Shown piece after piece: positions 18,693 to 27,397 of a stretch of 64,000 nucleotides of DNA. The translations under genes and the position numbers were made by a program. The DNA is from Buttiauxella sp. B2 (GTDB lineage: Bacteria; Pseudomonadota; Gammaproteobacteria; Enterobacterales; Enterobacteriaceae), in assembly GCF_006376615.1 (NCBI RefSeq), contig NZ_VEXQ01000006.1:62001-126000 (forward strand), in the 5' to 3' direction. The notes beneath the pieces were generated by a model. That model had not been told where the DNA came from and made no database searches. It saw nothing but the letters and a program-made list of their open reading frames with translations. Positions within the stretch are counted from its first letter, which is position 1, and each line of letters opens with the position of its first letter.

Positions 18693-19882
18693 ATCGCCCC
18701 GTTTGGCAAACGGCTTTGCGTCCACTCGTGTGGGCGATATTCCACTGGGAAAGCTTCGGCTTTTTGTTGATCAAATTTTACGCCAATACCTGGTTTTTCA
18801 AGCGGATAAATATATCCAAGCTCCGCAACTGGCGCGCCGGGGAATACCGATTCGGTATTTGGTTTATTCGGGATGAATTCCTGAATCGCGGCGTTGTGCA
18901 GATGAATGTTCAAATGTGTATTCACCGCCACGCCAATGGGCGTCATATCGCCGGGACCATGCCAGGCAAGACGAACGCCAAAAGCCTGGCAAAGAATGGC
19001 GAGTTTTAGCGCGGGCGTTATTCCACCAATTTGTGAAACGTGGCAGCGGATAAAATCGATGCGTCGATTCACAATCAAATCATGCCATTCAGCCGGATTA
19101 TTAAAGAGTTCACCCATTGCAAGTGGGACCGACGAGTGCGCGCGCACCTGCTCTAACCAGGCGCTTTGCTGTGGTGGCAAAATATCTTCGATAAACCACG
19201 GTTGGTACGGTTCAAGCGCTTTTGCTAACTGCACGGCTTGCTGCGGGAATAAGCGTTCATGCACATCGTGGAGAATATGGAACTGGTTGCCGTACTTCTC
19301 GCGCAGCGCCTTAAACATCGCCACGGTATTGGCCATATATTCGTCCTGGTCATAATAAGCTCCCGGCGTTGGTGTTTTGGTGGCGTGTAATCCCTGAGGC
19401 GTGCCACCGTAAAAACCTAATTGGCAACGAATGTAGCGATACCCTTGTGCAAGAAGTTTGTCGACTTCCAGATACAACCCTTCCAGTGTTTCACTGGCGG
19501 CGTGGCTGTAAGCGGCGATAGCATCTTTCGATTTGCCCCCGAAGAGCTGATACAGAGGCATATCCGCAAGCTGGCCTTTAATATCCCAAAGCGCCATGTC
19601 GACACCGGCAATGGCATTGTTGATTACCGGGCCGTTACGCCAGTAAGCATTGACCGTCATCATCTGCCACAGGTCTTCAATGTTGTTCGCATCGCGGCCA
19701 ATTAACAGCGGTTTGAGATATTCATCGACCATGGTTTTTACCGCCAAAGGGCGCTGTTGGAAAGTCGCGCAACCATGACCTGTCACACCCTTATCGGTGG
19801 TGACTCGCACGGTAATAAGATTGTGACGGTCGGGACGAGTAATAAAGCATTCAATATTTTCAATAATTGTTGGTTTCACGAG
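18680..19882 (-). CDS. Enolase-superfamily acid-sugar dehydratase, ManD/RspA type
   Basis: A 400-residue member of the mandelate-racemase/enolase superfamily, most like the D-mannonate/gluconate dehydratase (RspA) branch. Metal ligands Asp205, Glu231 and Glu257 are visible, with His207 in HDVHER and His307 in WHGPGDMTP as candidate acid-base residues. The start is taken as GTG at 19882, with GGAG 8 nt upstream and a protein beginning [11 protein letters not shown] like relatives; an in-frame upstream start would add 16 unlikely residues. It is divergent from a PTS permease and convergent with a GntR regulator. The exact substrate cannot be read from sequence. Confidence 0.85.
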   Translation of the reverse strand, partial: LVKPTIIENIECFITRPDRHNLITVRVTTDKGVTGHGCATFQQRPLAVKTMVDEYLKPLLIGRDANNIEDLWQMMTVNAYWRNGPVINNAIAGVDMALWDIKGQLADMPLYQLFGGKSKDAIAAYSHAASETLEGLYLEVDKLLAQGYRYIRCQLGFYGGTPQGLHATKTPTPGAYYDQDEYMANTVAMFKALREKYGNQFHILHDVHERLFPQQAVQLAKALEPYQPWFIEDILPPQQSAWLEQVRAHSSVPLAMGELFNNPAEWHDLIVNRRIDFIRCHVSQIGGITPALKLAILCQAFGVRLAWHGPGDMTPIGVAVNTHLNIHLHNAAIQEFIPNKPNTESVFPGAPVAELGYIYPLEKPGIGVKFDQQKAEAFPVEYRPHEWTQSRLPNGAIHTP

Positions 19883-20004
19883 ATAACTCCACAGACCGTG
19901 AGATAACAGGCTTATGTTATTTACTATCACCTTATTTTTTAGTTCGGGTAAATCATTTTTTTTGCTTATTTTTATTGGTCAGGAAAAGATGCTCGGTAAG
20001 CATA

Positions 20005-20038
20005 AAAACCATACCAATTTGTATCTTTATGGTGTTTT
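20005..20038. promoter_or_regulatory. Candidate GntR operator between dehydratase and PTS genes
   Basis: Nested inverted repeats: outer AAAACCATA (20005-20013) with TATGGTGTTTT (20028-20038), and inner ATAC-N6-GTAT (20011-20024). The inner half-site reads ATTGGTAT on the minus strand, reminiscent of HutC/NagR-type half-sites. The location between divergent starts suits control of both genes. Confidence 0.5.
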
Positions 20039-20161
20039 GTGGCCTTTGTGATGGCTAATTGTGACGGTGTTCAAAGTTTATTGGTTTGTTTTAGTGGTTT
20101 CGATTCCCTACCATCAGTGGCATTCAACGCATAACAATAAGCAATTCTTTGGGAGTGACAG

Positions 20162-21535
20162 ATGGGGACTCGTGATGCCATTAATAATATTATTCACCTT
20201 ATAGGTGGTGCGGATAATATTAGTAAAGCCTGGCACTGTATGACGCGCTTGCGCTTCTCTCTGATTGACGAAAATAAAATTGATCAGTCGGCAATTAAAA
20301 AAATACCGGGTGTATTAGGTGCTCAAATTCAGAGTGATCAATTCCAGATTATCATTGGCCCACAGGTGAATAGTTGGTATGAGCAGCTAACCAACGTGCT
20401 GGGTTCAGCATCAGAACAAAGCACAGCACCGGCCAGCCAGAAGAAAGCGCGAAAAAGCCTGGTATCGATGTTTATGGATACGGTGTCGGGCGTATTTGGG
20501 CCGATTGTTCCTGCTATTGCTGGTGCCGGGATGATCAAAGGCTTGCTGGCGGGGTTGATCGCGCTGAAAGTGGTTTCAGCGAAAAGTGACACAGTTATCG
20601 TCATCGATTTGATTGCCAGTGGCGTGTTCTACTTTTTACCGTTCTTCCTCGCAATCTCTGCTGCTCGTATCTTTAAAACCAATGAATATCTGGCAGCTGC
20701 GGTTGCCGCCTGTTTCATGTATCCATCGCTGATTGAAGCGGCAAAAATGCTGGCAAGCCATTCGCCGGATGCGGTCGATGCGTTCTATTTTCTGAACGTG
20801 ATACCAGTGTCGGTGTTTAATTACGCTTCAAGCGTAATCCCAGTAATTTTCTCTGTACTGGCTTTGAGTTACATCCATCGCTGGGTGGATAAATTTATGC
20901 CGGACGTGTTGAAAACCGTATTCACGCCAACGCTCACTTTGTTCCTTGCGGCACTAGTTGCACTTGTGGTTATTGGGCCGTTGGGGATTTATTTGGGTAA
21001 AGCGCTGGCATGGTTTATCGAAGGGTTGTTTGGTGTGTCGGCAAGTTTTGCCGGGTTGGTAGTAGGTGCGATTCGCCCAGTAGCGATTTTGACCGGTATG
21101 CACCACGCGATGACACCTATCGCACTGCAAAACTTTACCGACCGTGGATATGACATGCTAATGCCGATGATGTTTATGGCGAACATGGCCATTGCTGGTT
21201 CCACCTTTGCCATCTGGAAACAGAGCAAATCGCGTGAAGAAAGGGCTGTGGTTTTGCCTGCGGCAATTTCTGCTCTGCTCGGGATTACGGAACCTGCACT
21301 GTTTGGTGTTCTAACGCGCTACAAGAAAGCGTTTATTGCGGCGACTATCGCAAGTTCCATCGCCTCAGCCTTTATCGCCTTCTTTGGTGTGCGTTTGTAT
21401 GGCTATATTTTGTCGAGCATTTTTAGCTTGCCTGCGTATATCGGCCCGTATTTTATCTTTGCATTGATGGGTGTAGCGCTGGCATTAGGGTTGTCGTTTA
21501 CGTTGACCACTGTTCTGGTGCGTGAAAAGGCCTGA
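20162..21535 (+). CDS. PTS EIIBC sugar permease (glucose/glucoside superfamily)
   Basis: Inner-membrane phosphotransferase permease of 457 residues. The N-terminal EIIB domain has the phosphorylated Cys26 in WHCMTRLRF. After a linker at about 85-100 comes an EIIC domain with about ten membrane helices, containing GAIRPVAILTGMHHAMTPI and the GITEPALFG motif of the family. There is no EIIA domain and no EIIA gene nearby, so it probably borrows EIIA from another system such as Crr. GGAG precedes the ATG. It is divergent from an acid-sugar dehydratase-like gene. The substrate is unknown. Confidence 0.9.
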   Translation: MGTRDAINNIIHLIGGADNISKAWHCMTRLRFSLIDENKIDQSAIKKIPGVLGAQIQSDQFQIIIGPQVNSWYEQLTNVLGSASEQSTAPASQKKARKSLVSMFMDTVSGVFGPIVPAIAGAGMIKGLLAGLIALKVVSAKSDTVIVIDLIASGVFYFLPFFLAISAARIFKTNEYLAAAVAACFMYPSLIEAAKMLASHSPDAVDAFYFLNVIPVSVFNYASSVIPVIFSVLALSYIHRWVDKFMPDVLKTVFTPTLTLFLAALVALVVIGPLGIYLGKALAWFIEGLFGVSASFAGLVVGAIRPVAILTGMHHAMTPIALQNFTDRGYDMLMPMMFMANMAIAGSTFAIWKQSKSREERAVVLPAAISALLGITEPALFGVLTRYKKAFIAATIASSIASAFIAFFGVRLYGYILSSIFSLPAYIGPYFIFALMGVALALGLSFTLTTVLVREKA

Positions 21536-21539
21536 TAAC

Positions 21540-21566
21540 AAAAGGTGGATGATGAATCCACCTTTT
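21540..21566. terminator. Bidirectional terminator, PTS gene and metI-like operon
   Basis: Perfect 11-bp stem (AAAAGGTGGAT with ATCCACCTTTT) and a 5-nt loop between convergent stops. Confidence 0.9.
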
Positions 21567-21568
21567 AA

Positions 21569-22240
21569 TTAGCGTCGGTGCGCCAGGCGGCGTACCAGAT
21601 GATTGCCAACACTTTGAACCAATTGCACCATCGCGACCAGAATCACTACGGTACCGACCATCACTTGGTTGTTAAATCGCTGATAACCGTAGCGAATCGC
21701 CAGGTCGCCTAACCCACCACCGCCAATTACGCCCGCCATCGACGAAAATCCAATCAGCATCACAATGGTCAATGTGATACCCGCCAGAAGGGCAGGCAGC
21801 GCTTCGGGTAGTAACACTTTTCCGATGATATGCCAGACGTTTCCACCCATAGAAAGAATGGCTTCGATACGACCTTTGTCCACTTCATCTAACGCGCTTT
21901 CTACTACTCGGGCAAAGAATGGGAAAGCGCCGATGGTTATCGGAACCACTGCCGCGGTGCTGCCAAGCGTGGTGCCGACGATAATACGGGTGAATGGTAT
22001 CAGGGCAATCAGCAGCACGATAAACGGCAGCGAACGTCCGACGTTTACTATGCCACCCATAATCTGATTCATCTTCGGTGCGGGCAGCACGCCATCGCGA
22101 CGGGTGAGAAATAACAATACGCCCAGCGGTAAACCAATAATGATGGTAAACAGCGCCGCAAGACCGACCATATAAAGAGTATCCAGCGTGCCATCAAGCA
22201 GTAATGGCCACAAATCTTCCCACGCTAAGCGACTTCGCAT
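21569..22240 (-). CDS. MetI-like ABC permease
   Basis: Permease subunit of 223 residues with about five membrane helices and the EAA-type coupling loop of the methionine-uptake family ([16 protein letters not shown]). It overlaps the 3' end of the MetN-like gene by 16 bp, with GGGAGAG 4-8 nt before its ATG, so the genes are translationally coupled. It is the last gene of a four-gene minus-strand operon (oxygenase, binding protein, ATPase, permease). It is not at the normal metNIQ locus, which in E. coli is near rrnH, so this is likely a paralogous transporter with its own substrate. Confidence 0.88.
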   Translation of the reverse strand: MRSRLAWEDLWPLLLDGTLDTLYMVGLAALFTIIIGLPLGVLLFLTRRDGVLPAPKMNQIMGGIVNVGRSLPFIVLLIALIPFTRIIVGTTLGSTAAVVPITIGAFPFFARVVESALDEVDKGRIEAILSMGGNVWHIIGKVLLPEALPALLAGITLTIVMLIGFSSMAGVIGGGGLGDLAIRYGYQRFNNQVMVGTVVILVAMVQLVQSVGNHLVRRLAHRR

Positions 22241-23016
22241 AACACTCTCCCTGACGCGGCGATACGGCGTAAAAATGCCTGCTCAGCTGCATCTCCCGGG
22301 AGTAACACCTGGCGCAGGCGGGAATAGGGGGTCGCCAGTAATTCGGACAGCGAACCGCTTTCTATCAGCTTGCCATTTTCTAATAGCGCCGCGTGATCGC
22401 AGATAGCTTTCACGACTTCTAGCTGGTGGGTAATCAGCACAATGGTGACGTCCAGTTTACGGTTGATGTCCATCAGCAGCGCCAGCACCGATGTTGTTGT
22501 TTCGCTGTCTAATGCGCTGGTGGCTTCATCACACAGCAGAATATCAGGATGTACCGCAAGCGCACGGGCGATGCCTACGCGTTGCTTTTGCCCACCGGAA
22601 AGCTGAGAGGGAAACGCCTGTGCTTTATCGCTCAGGCCAACCAGTTGCAGCAATTCTGCGATACGTTGTTGGCGCATTTCACGCGAATGCCCGGCGATTT
22701 CCAGCGGCACGGCTATATTGTCGGCCACATTGCGAGCGTGAATAAGATTGAAATGCTGGAACACCATTCCAGTGCGCTGGCGATGTGCTCGCAACTCACG
22801 ATTAGTGAGCGTAGTGATATCCACGCCCTTCATCAAAATACGGCCCGATGTGGGCCGCTCCAGTAAATTGAGACAGCGAACCAAGGTACTTTTCCCCGCT
22901 CCGCTGCGCCCAAGAATGCCGTAGATTGCGCCCTTTGGCACAGTCAGCGAGACATTATCCAGAACCGGTTGGCCTCCTCCGGCATACACTTTGCTCAGCC
23001 GCTCAAGGGTTATCAT
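22225..23016 (-). CDS. MetN-like ABC ATPase
   Basis: ATP-binding subunit of 263 residues with Walker [11 protein letters not shown]-loop VFQHFNL, signature LSGGQKQR and Walker [13 protein letters not shown]. It is shorter than MetN (343 aa) because the C-terminal ACT-like NIL domain that gives E. coli MetNI its methionine feedback inhibition is missing. Uptake through this system should therefore not be shut off in that way. The ATG overlaps the TGA of the binding-protein gene (ATGA). Confidence 0.88.
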   Translation of the reverse strand: MITLERLSKVYAGGGQPVLDNVSLTVPKGAIYGILGRSGAGKSTLVRCLNLLERPTSGRILMKGVDITTLTNRELRAHRQRTGMVFQHFNLIHARNVADNIAVPLEIAGHSREMRQQRIAELLQLVGLSDKAQAFPSQLSGGQKQRVGIARALAVHPDILLCDEATSALDSETTTSVLALLMDINRKLDVTIVLITHQLEVVKAICDHAALLENGKLIESGSLSELLATPYSRLRQVLLPGDAAEQAFLRRIAASGRVLCEVA

Positions 23017-23822
23017 GATTGCGGTGCGGCGACAGGGATCACTGAGCCGTTAAACTGCTTACGAATAAATTCAGCAACCTGTGGTGATTGCAGATCTTTC
23101 GCCAGCTCTTTGATTCGTGGATCGTTTGCCAGATTTGGGTTGGTGACCAAAATATTGGCGTAAGGATTATGACTGGCGCTTTCCAACCCTAACGCATCTT
23201 TCGACGGGGTTAATCCGGCCTCCAGCGCGTAGTTGCCATTAATAACAGCCAGATCCACGTCATCCAATGAGCGCGGTAATTGTGGCGCTTCTATCTCAAC
23301 AATCTTCAGCTTCTTCGGATTGCTGGCGATGTCACGCGGAGTGGCCAGATTTTGTGCCGCGTCTTTAAATTCAGGCTTAAGGGTAATCAACCCGTTGTCC
23401 TGTAAAAGGTACAGCGCACGGCTCAGGTTGGTAACGTTGTTTGGAATCGCGATAGTGGCATTTTCGGGAATCGATTTTAGGTCTTTGTATTTGTGTGAAT
23501 AAATTCCCAATGGCTCGATATGAACGGTAGCGGCAACGGTGAATTTTTTACCCAGCGCTTTTTCCTGATCGCGCAAATAAGGCACATGCTGGAAATAGTT
23601 GGCATCAACGTCGCCATTCGCCAGCAGTTCGTTCGCGTTTACACCATTGCTAAGCTCTATGATTTTTAATTTCAGGTTCGGATCGAGTTTTTGCACGAAT
23701 GCGAGGATCTCTGCGTGTGGAACGGGATCGGCGGCGATGCGCAAAGTTTCTGTAGCTTGAGTACTAAAAGCCAGGGTCAAAGACAGCGCTAACCCTGCCA
23801 GTTTAAAAGAGGCATTTTTCAT
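23013..23822 (-). CDS. MetQ/NlpA-family periplasmic binding protein
   Basis: Solute-binding protein of 269 residues in the MetQ/NlpA family, with [13 protein letters not shown] and [25 protein letters not shown] motifs. Unlike MetQ it has no lipobox cysteine: the signal peptide ends with a type I-like STQA-TE site, so it is predicted to be free in the periplasm. AAGGAA precedes the ATG. It follows an isopenicillin-N-synthase-like oxygenase gene by 18 bp. The ligand is likely an amino-acid-like compound, but methionine itself is not assured. Confidence 0.86.
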   Translation of the reverse strand: MKNASFKLAGLALSLTLAFSTQATETLRIAADPVPHAEILAFVQKLDPNLKLKIIELSNGVNANELLANGDVDANYFQHVPYLRDQEKALGKKFTVAATVHIEPLGIYSHKYKDLKSIPENATIAIPNNVTNLSRALYLLQDNGLITLKPEFKDAAQNLATPRDIASNPKKLKIVEIEAPQLPRSLDDVDLAVINGNYALEAGLTPSKDALGLESASHNPYANILVTNPNLANDPRIKELAKDLQSPQVAEFIRKQFNGSVIPVAAPQS

Positions 23823-23840
23823 GTTGTGTTCCTTTAATGT

Positions 23841-24878
23841 TTAAGCGATAAGTTCAGTGCTGTTACGCAAGACATCCGGGTAATAACGTTCCGCCACATC
23901 GGGGTGAGAACGCAGGCGACCTTTTAGATAATTCCATCCGACATCACGCAGCAACGGGTTATGCGGGTCGCTTTCCGGCCCGAGAGCTTGTTGTGCAAGC
24001 GCTGGCGGCAGAGCATAAACTGGCACAATGGCATCTAATTGTGCGCCGAGAAAAAATGCGATGGACTGGCGTTCATGTCCCTGCGGCGGGGAAATCACCC
24101 GATGTACCGTGGCCCGCAAATAGCCATTGGTTGCCAGCTCAAGCAATTCACCAATATTCACCACAAAACTGCCAGGTAAGGGGGATGCATCTATCCAGTT
24201 ATCCGGCGTAACCTCTACCTGTAAACCTTGCTGCTGGTCTTGCAATAGAAAGCTCAGGAATCCTGAGTCCTTATGAGCACCTACTCCCTGATTCCCATCC
24301 GTTGCCTTTTGGCCGGGATAGCGGATAAGTTTGATGTGCTCATTCGGTTTATTGCCATAAAGGCTATCAAAACTGTTTGCCGGGAGTTCCAGCGCTTGAG
24401 CAAAAGTGCGCAGCAGTTTCAACGCTACAGCGGTCATTTCGCTCTGAAATTGCAAGAGGGTAGGTTTGAGTGTCGGTAATGATTCAGGCCAGAGATTTGG
24501 CCCTTGCAGGCGAAGCCAGCCAGGTTGCGTTTCATTGACTGAAAGAGCAGGGCGTTCGGCGCCAATATCGAACTGTTCGCGCCAGTCAGGTTTACCACGG
24601 GTTAATTCACTGGCAGCACGGTTATAACCGCGAAAATGGGGCGAGTGAATCATGGCGACTTTTTGTTTTTCAGCGTCTGGCAAAGCAAAAAACAGCTGTG
24701 CTTCATCCTGAACCGCCTGTTGTAGTTCCGGGCTGATACCATGGTTAATCAGGTAGAAGAAACCGATATCACGAGCGGCATGGCGCAGTTGTTCAAGAAA
24801 CGCAACGCGGTCAGTCGCTGTACCATCAAGGGCTAAAAGATCGAGTATTGGCAATGCCTGGGTCGTTGTTCTGCTCAT
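23841..24878 (-). CDS. 2-oxoglutarate/Fe(II) oxygenase, isopenicillin N synthase family
   Basis: A 345-residue oxygenase with the DIOX_N region (about 9-130, with HGISPELQQAVQDEAQLFF). Its double-stranded beta-helix core has the facial triad motif HKDSG (HxD, in VGAHKDSGFLSFLLQD) and a distal His in TVHRVISPP; RQSIAFFLG supplies the Arg-x-Ser co-substrate site. So it should be catalytically competent. It is the first gene of an operon with a MetQNI-like importer, suggesting it oxidises the imported compound. GGAG lies 6 nt before the ATG. The substrate is unknown. Confidence 0.85.
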   Translation of the reverse strand: MSRTTTQALPILDLLALDGTATDRVAFLEQLRHAARDIGFFYLINHGISPELQQAVQDEAQLFFALPDAEKQKVAMIHSPHFRGYNRAASELTRGKPDWREQFDIGAERPALSVNETQPGWLRLQGPNLWPESLPTLKPTLLQFQSEMTAVALKLLRTFAQALELPANSFDSLYGNKPNEHIKLIRYPGQKATDGNQGVGAHKDSGFLSFLLQDQQQGLQVEVTPDNWIDASPLPGSFVVNIGELLELATNGYLRATVHRVISPPQGHERQSIAFFLGAQLDAIVPVYALPPALAQQALGPESDPHNPLLRDVGWNYLKGRLRSHPDVAERYYPDVLRNSTELIA

Positions 24879-25152
24879 TCTGGACTCCGCTTAATTCAGA
24901 TGTTTTTCCGACACGTTTTGATTTTTTTGCCCAACAACAACAGCGCTGATCCATGGTTTTATCCTTTCTTGATTGATGTAGAGTTCGTAGAAATTACATT
25001 GCCGCAAGTGATACATGCCGCCCAATATTGTTATCTTCTAAGTTATGGTCGGGCAGGGTTCTATGCATTTGCAAATTCTGGCTAACAGGAATTGCACAGG
25101 AAGAGTTTCTATAAACAGGCTTGCTTTTTTTTCATCCATCTTTTATTTTATT

Positions 25153-25175
25153 GATATGTTATAACGTAATAATAA
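25153..25175. promoter_or_regulatory. Candidate Zur box upstream of ykgO
   Basis: GATATGTTATAACGTAATAA closely resembles the enterobacterial Zur consensus (GAAATGTTATANTATAACATTTC), 20-42 bp before the ykgO ATG. Repression by zinc-loaded Zur is known for E. coli ykgMO. Confidence 0.7.
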
Positions 25176-25194
25176 AATACTAAAGGAATAAACC

Positions 25195-25335
25195 ATGAAG
25201 GTTCTGAATTCATTACGTAGTGCGAAACAACGTCATCCGGATTGTCAGATAGTGAAACGCAAAGGGCGGCTATATGTGATTTGCAAAAGCAACCCGCGTT
25301 TTAAAGCGGTGCAGGGCGGGAAGAAACGGCGATGA
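25195..25335 (+). CDS. ykgO: YkgO, zinc-independent L36 paralogue
   Basis: A 46-residue ribosomal protein bL36 paralogue starting [20 protein letters not shown] and ending VQGGKKRR. It lacks the full zinc-ribbon cysteine set (only Cys17 and Cys30), the C-minus type that replaces zinc-bound L36 when zinc is scarce. AAAGGA lies upstream of the ATG, a Zur-like box precedes it and a strong terminator follows. In E. coli it is co-transcribed with ykgM (the L31 paralogue) elsewhere; here no ykgM is adjacent. Confidence 0.93.
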   Translation: MKVLNSLRSAKQRHPDCQIVKRKGRLYVICKSNPRFKAVQGGKKRR

Positions 25336-25362
25336 AATAAGGGGCTGTGGCCCCTTATTTTG
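25335..25362 (+). terminator. ykgO terminator
   Basis: Stem AAATAAGGGGC with GCCCCTTATTT, loop TGTG, then T-rich. It lies between the convergent ykgO and ylaC genes and may serve both. Confidence 0.9.
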
Positions 25363-25375
25363 TCATTGGCATGCG

Positions 25376-25834
25376 TTATGCGCGGCCTAAAGAGAAGATA
25401 TCGTAAAAGGAGAGATCACCTTTAGTGGTCATCATTTTATGCAGCAGAGATTTCTGTTGTTCATCCACGCCAGGGGAATGCAGTATTTTATCGATGAGTG
25501 TCGGGGGAACATTGCGGGTGTTGTACCACTCGCCGTTATAGCAAACACGCAAATCCAGCACATCAATGTCATCGTAGTGATAGCGTGGGTTCACGTCGAA
25601 AAAGAAAAAAGCATTCAGTAGCGCAAATAGCACTACAAGCAACCAAACCGAACCTGCCAGAGTGTCCGACTCCAGCATCACCCATAGCGTGGCAAACCAA
25701 CCTACCCACATACCGATAAATAACCCGGGATGTTTGCGGATAAAGCTGATGCTAAAACGCGGACGATTATCGCGTTTTTCTTCGGCATTGAGTTGTTCGA
25801 TAGTATCGGTGAGGAGGCGCTGAATTTCAGTCAT
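25376..25834 (-). CDS. ylaC: YlaC, inner-membrane protein
   Basis: A 152-residue protein homologous to E. coli YlaC (156 aa), with two membrane helices at about 35-75 ([16 protein letters not shown] and [17 protein letters not shown]) and cytosolic ends. Conserved segments include [14 protein letters not shown] and [29 protein letters not shown] (written here in part). The family function is unknown. Gene order ylaC-maa-hha matches E. coli. Confidence 0.93.
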   Translation of the reverse strand: MTEIQRLLTDTIEQLNAEEKRDNRPRFSISFIRKHPGLFIGMWVGWFATLWVMLESDTLAGSVWLLVVLFALLNAFFFFDVNPRYHYDDIDVLDLRVCYNGEWYNTRNVPPTLIDKILHSPGVDEQQKSLLHKMMTTKGDLSFYDIFSLGRA

Positions 25835-25936
25835 GATGAGCCTTTTGAACTTGAACGCTACAGGCAGAGAACTGTTATTTTAAGAAGCCCTGTGAGGGTA
25901 AAAAAGTAACAGTTCTGCCAAAAAAAACCATAACAG

Positions 25937-26503
25937 TTACTGGCGGGCCACCGGAACCATTTTTATCAATCGCGCTGGGTTTCCTACAACAACCGAGTTT
26001 GCCGGAATATCTTTGGTGACAACAGAGCCTGCACCAATCACGACATTATCACCAATGTGAACACCAGGGTTGATAATAGCGCGCCCGCCAATCCAGACAT
26101 TGTTGCCAATCGTCACGGGTTTTCCGAATTCAACGCCACTATTGCGTGTTTCGGCATCCAGCGGATGTGTCGCAGTATAAATATGAACGCCGGGCGCTAG
26201 CATGCAATTATCACCGATGTGAACTGGACAAACATCGAGAATCACACAGTCAAAATTAGCGTAGAAGTTTTTTCCGAGGTAAATATTGTAACCGTAATCA
26301 CAACGAAACGACGGTTCAATGTAAGCGTCCCCACTTTGGCCTAAAAGTTGTCCAAGCAATTGCGCGCGAACAGCTTTTTCATCTGGGGCTGTGTGATTAA
26401 ATCGATGAATTAAATGACGAGCGTAGATACGATCATCTCGAAGTTGTTGATCATCAGGGCGATAAAGCTCACCCGCTATCATTTTCTGTTTTTCTTCACT
26501 CAT
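25937..26503 (-). CDS. maa: Maa, maltose O-acetyltransferase
   Basis: Hexapeptide-repeat (left-handed beta-helix) acetyltransferase of the Maa/LacA/NodL group that acetylates maltose and glucose from acetyl-CoA. The 188-residue product has the Maa N-terminal helical domain ([11 protein letters not shown]) and repeats from about 60. The catalytic His lies in [10 protein letters not shown] and the C-terminal end has [10 protein letters not shown]. The ATG at 26503 is preferred to 26533 because AAAGG precedes it and the N terminus then matches E. coli Maa. Confidence 0.94.
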   Translation of the reverse strand: MSEEKQKMIAGELYRPDDQQLRDDRIYARHLIHRFNHTAPDEKAVRAQLLGQLLGQSGDAYIEPSFRCDYGYNIYLGKNFYANFDCVILDVCPVHIGDNCMLAPGVHIYTATHPLDAETRNSGVEFGKPVTIGNNVWIGGRAIINPGVHIGDNVVIGAGSVVTKDIPANSVVVGNPARLIKMVPVARQ

Positions 26504-26774
26504 GGCGATGCCTTTTATAAATAGACCGGACACCTGATACCGTAAGCGATTAGTTTGTTATTAATGAGAGCGCTCTTTACTTCTGTGACGCTAATCGCAT
26601 AGTTAAATGCAGCTATTGTCAGGAGCATCGCTTGTCACACACAACTATACAGCCCATGAATTGTGGCCATTTAGTCACAAGGTTAGTGACTCAACGAGGG
26701 ATGATGTTCATTCCCTGAAGGTACAACAACATGTCAGCTTGAACCCCATAAAACTTAATAACGATTAAGCGTTA
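26504..26774. other. maa-hha intergenic region
   Basis: No gene is seen. It holds the maa promoter region on the right side of maa, a short palindrome AGAGCGCTCT near 26569-26578, and the hha terminator at its right end. Confidence 0.6.
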
Positions 26775-26778
26775 TTAA
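26755..26778 (-). terminator. hha terminator overlapping the stop codon
   Basis: On the minus strand a perfect 9-bp stem (TTAATAACG/CGTTATTAA) with a 6-nt loop is followed by GTTTTAT. The 5' arm includes the hha stop codon. Confidence 0.75.
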
Positions 26779-26993
26779 CGGATAAATGACCATACAGAAG
26801 GAGGTATTTTATCGTAAAGCTTATTCATGGTCAGTTCAGCCAGACGGTGGTCCGCAGCAGAATAGAATACTGCCAATTCATTATCTGATAATTCGTATTT
26901 ATTTTTTTCAATTACACGTTCTAAGGTATCAATTGTTTGGCAGCGTCGCAGACGCATCAAATAATCGGTCTTAGTTAATGGTTTTGTTGTCAT
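26775..26993 (-). CDS. hha: Hha, H-NS-associated modulator
   Basis: Small nucleoid-associated protein that binds H-NS and modulates silencing of horizontally acquired and virulence genes; it is also the toxin partner of TomB. The 72 residues differ from E. coli Hha at only a few positions, mainly at the N terminus (MTTKPLTK) and near the C terminus (PPSVWSFIR). It is the downstream gene of a tomB-hha operon, with a 29-bp gap. Confidence 0.97.
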   Translation of the reverse strand: MTTKPLTKTDYLMRLRRCQTIDTLERVIEKNKYELSDNELAVFYSAADHRLAELTMNKLYDKIPPSVWSFIR

Positions 26994-27022
26994 AAAATCA
27001 CCTTATACATCTTGTAATAGTT

Positions 27023-27397
27023 CTAAAAGGAGAGGCTTACAGGGTTAGCACGGCTCTCTGTGACGAAACATCGGAATAATCGATTTCCCGACTTGCGCCA
27101 TTTCTGCAAGTCTTGCGCATTGATGCCATAGTTACTGAACAGCATAAATGTATCGTCCAAATATTCATCAATTTGTTCAATCAATTTACTCCCATCATCA
27201 TACTTAATTTTGTAATTAAGTGCGAAGGCAGCAATGTGTTCAATCAATTCATTCAGCTGCAAGTTAATGGCCGAAGTAGGATCATTAACCCAACCATGAT
27301 TACTCTCGCCGAGGTTGGCTAAGCAGTCATGATACAGATTTTCGCAGAGAAATTTAAGCTGCGCAATATCATGCCGTTTTGGTGAGTATTCGTCCAT
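27023..27397 (-). CDS. tomB: TomB, Hha antagonist
   Basis: Hha toxicity modulator, known in E. coli to oxidise and destabilise Hha and to reduce biofilm formation. The 124-residue protein starts MDEYSPKRHDIAQLKFLC, nearly identical to E. coli. The start at 27397 is chosen over 27475 because AAGGGG precedes it and the length equals E. coli TomB. First gene of the tomB-hha operon. Confidence 0.96.
   Translation of the reverse strand: MDEYSPKRHDIAQLKFLCENLYHDCLANLGESNHGWVNDPTSAINLQLNELIEHIAAFALNYKIKYDDGSKLIEQIDEYLDDTFMLFSNYGINAQDLQKWRKSGNRLFRCFVTESRANPVSLSF

Noticed and set aside
20040..20070. Possible CRP site in the PTS/dehydratase gap
   Set aside because: Two TGTGA half-sites are present (TTGTGATGGC and ATTGTGACGG), but they are direct, not inverted, repeats, so the CRP palindrome is not formed.
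24900..25085. 61-codon frame between the oxygenase gene and ykgO
   Set aside because: No ribosome site and no recognisable family; the region is better explained as the promoter area of the oxygenase operon and ykgO.
24879..25150. SAM-type riboswitch or Met box upstream of the oxygenase-MetQNI operon
   Set aside because: No S-box core, and no AGACGTCT-type repeated Met box, could be found by eye.
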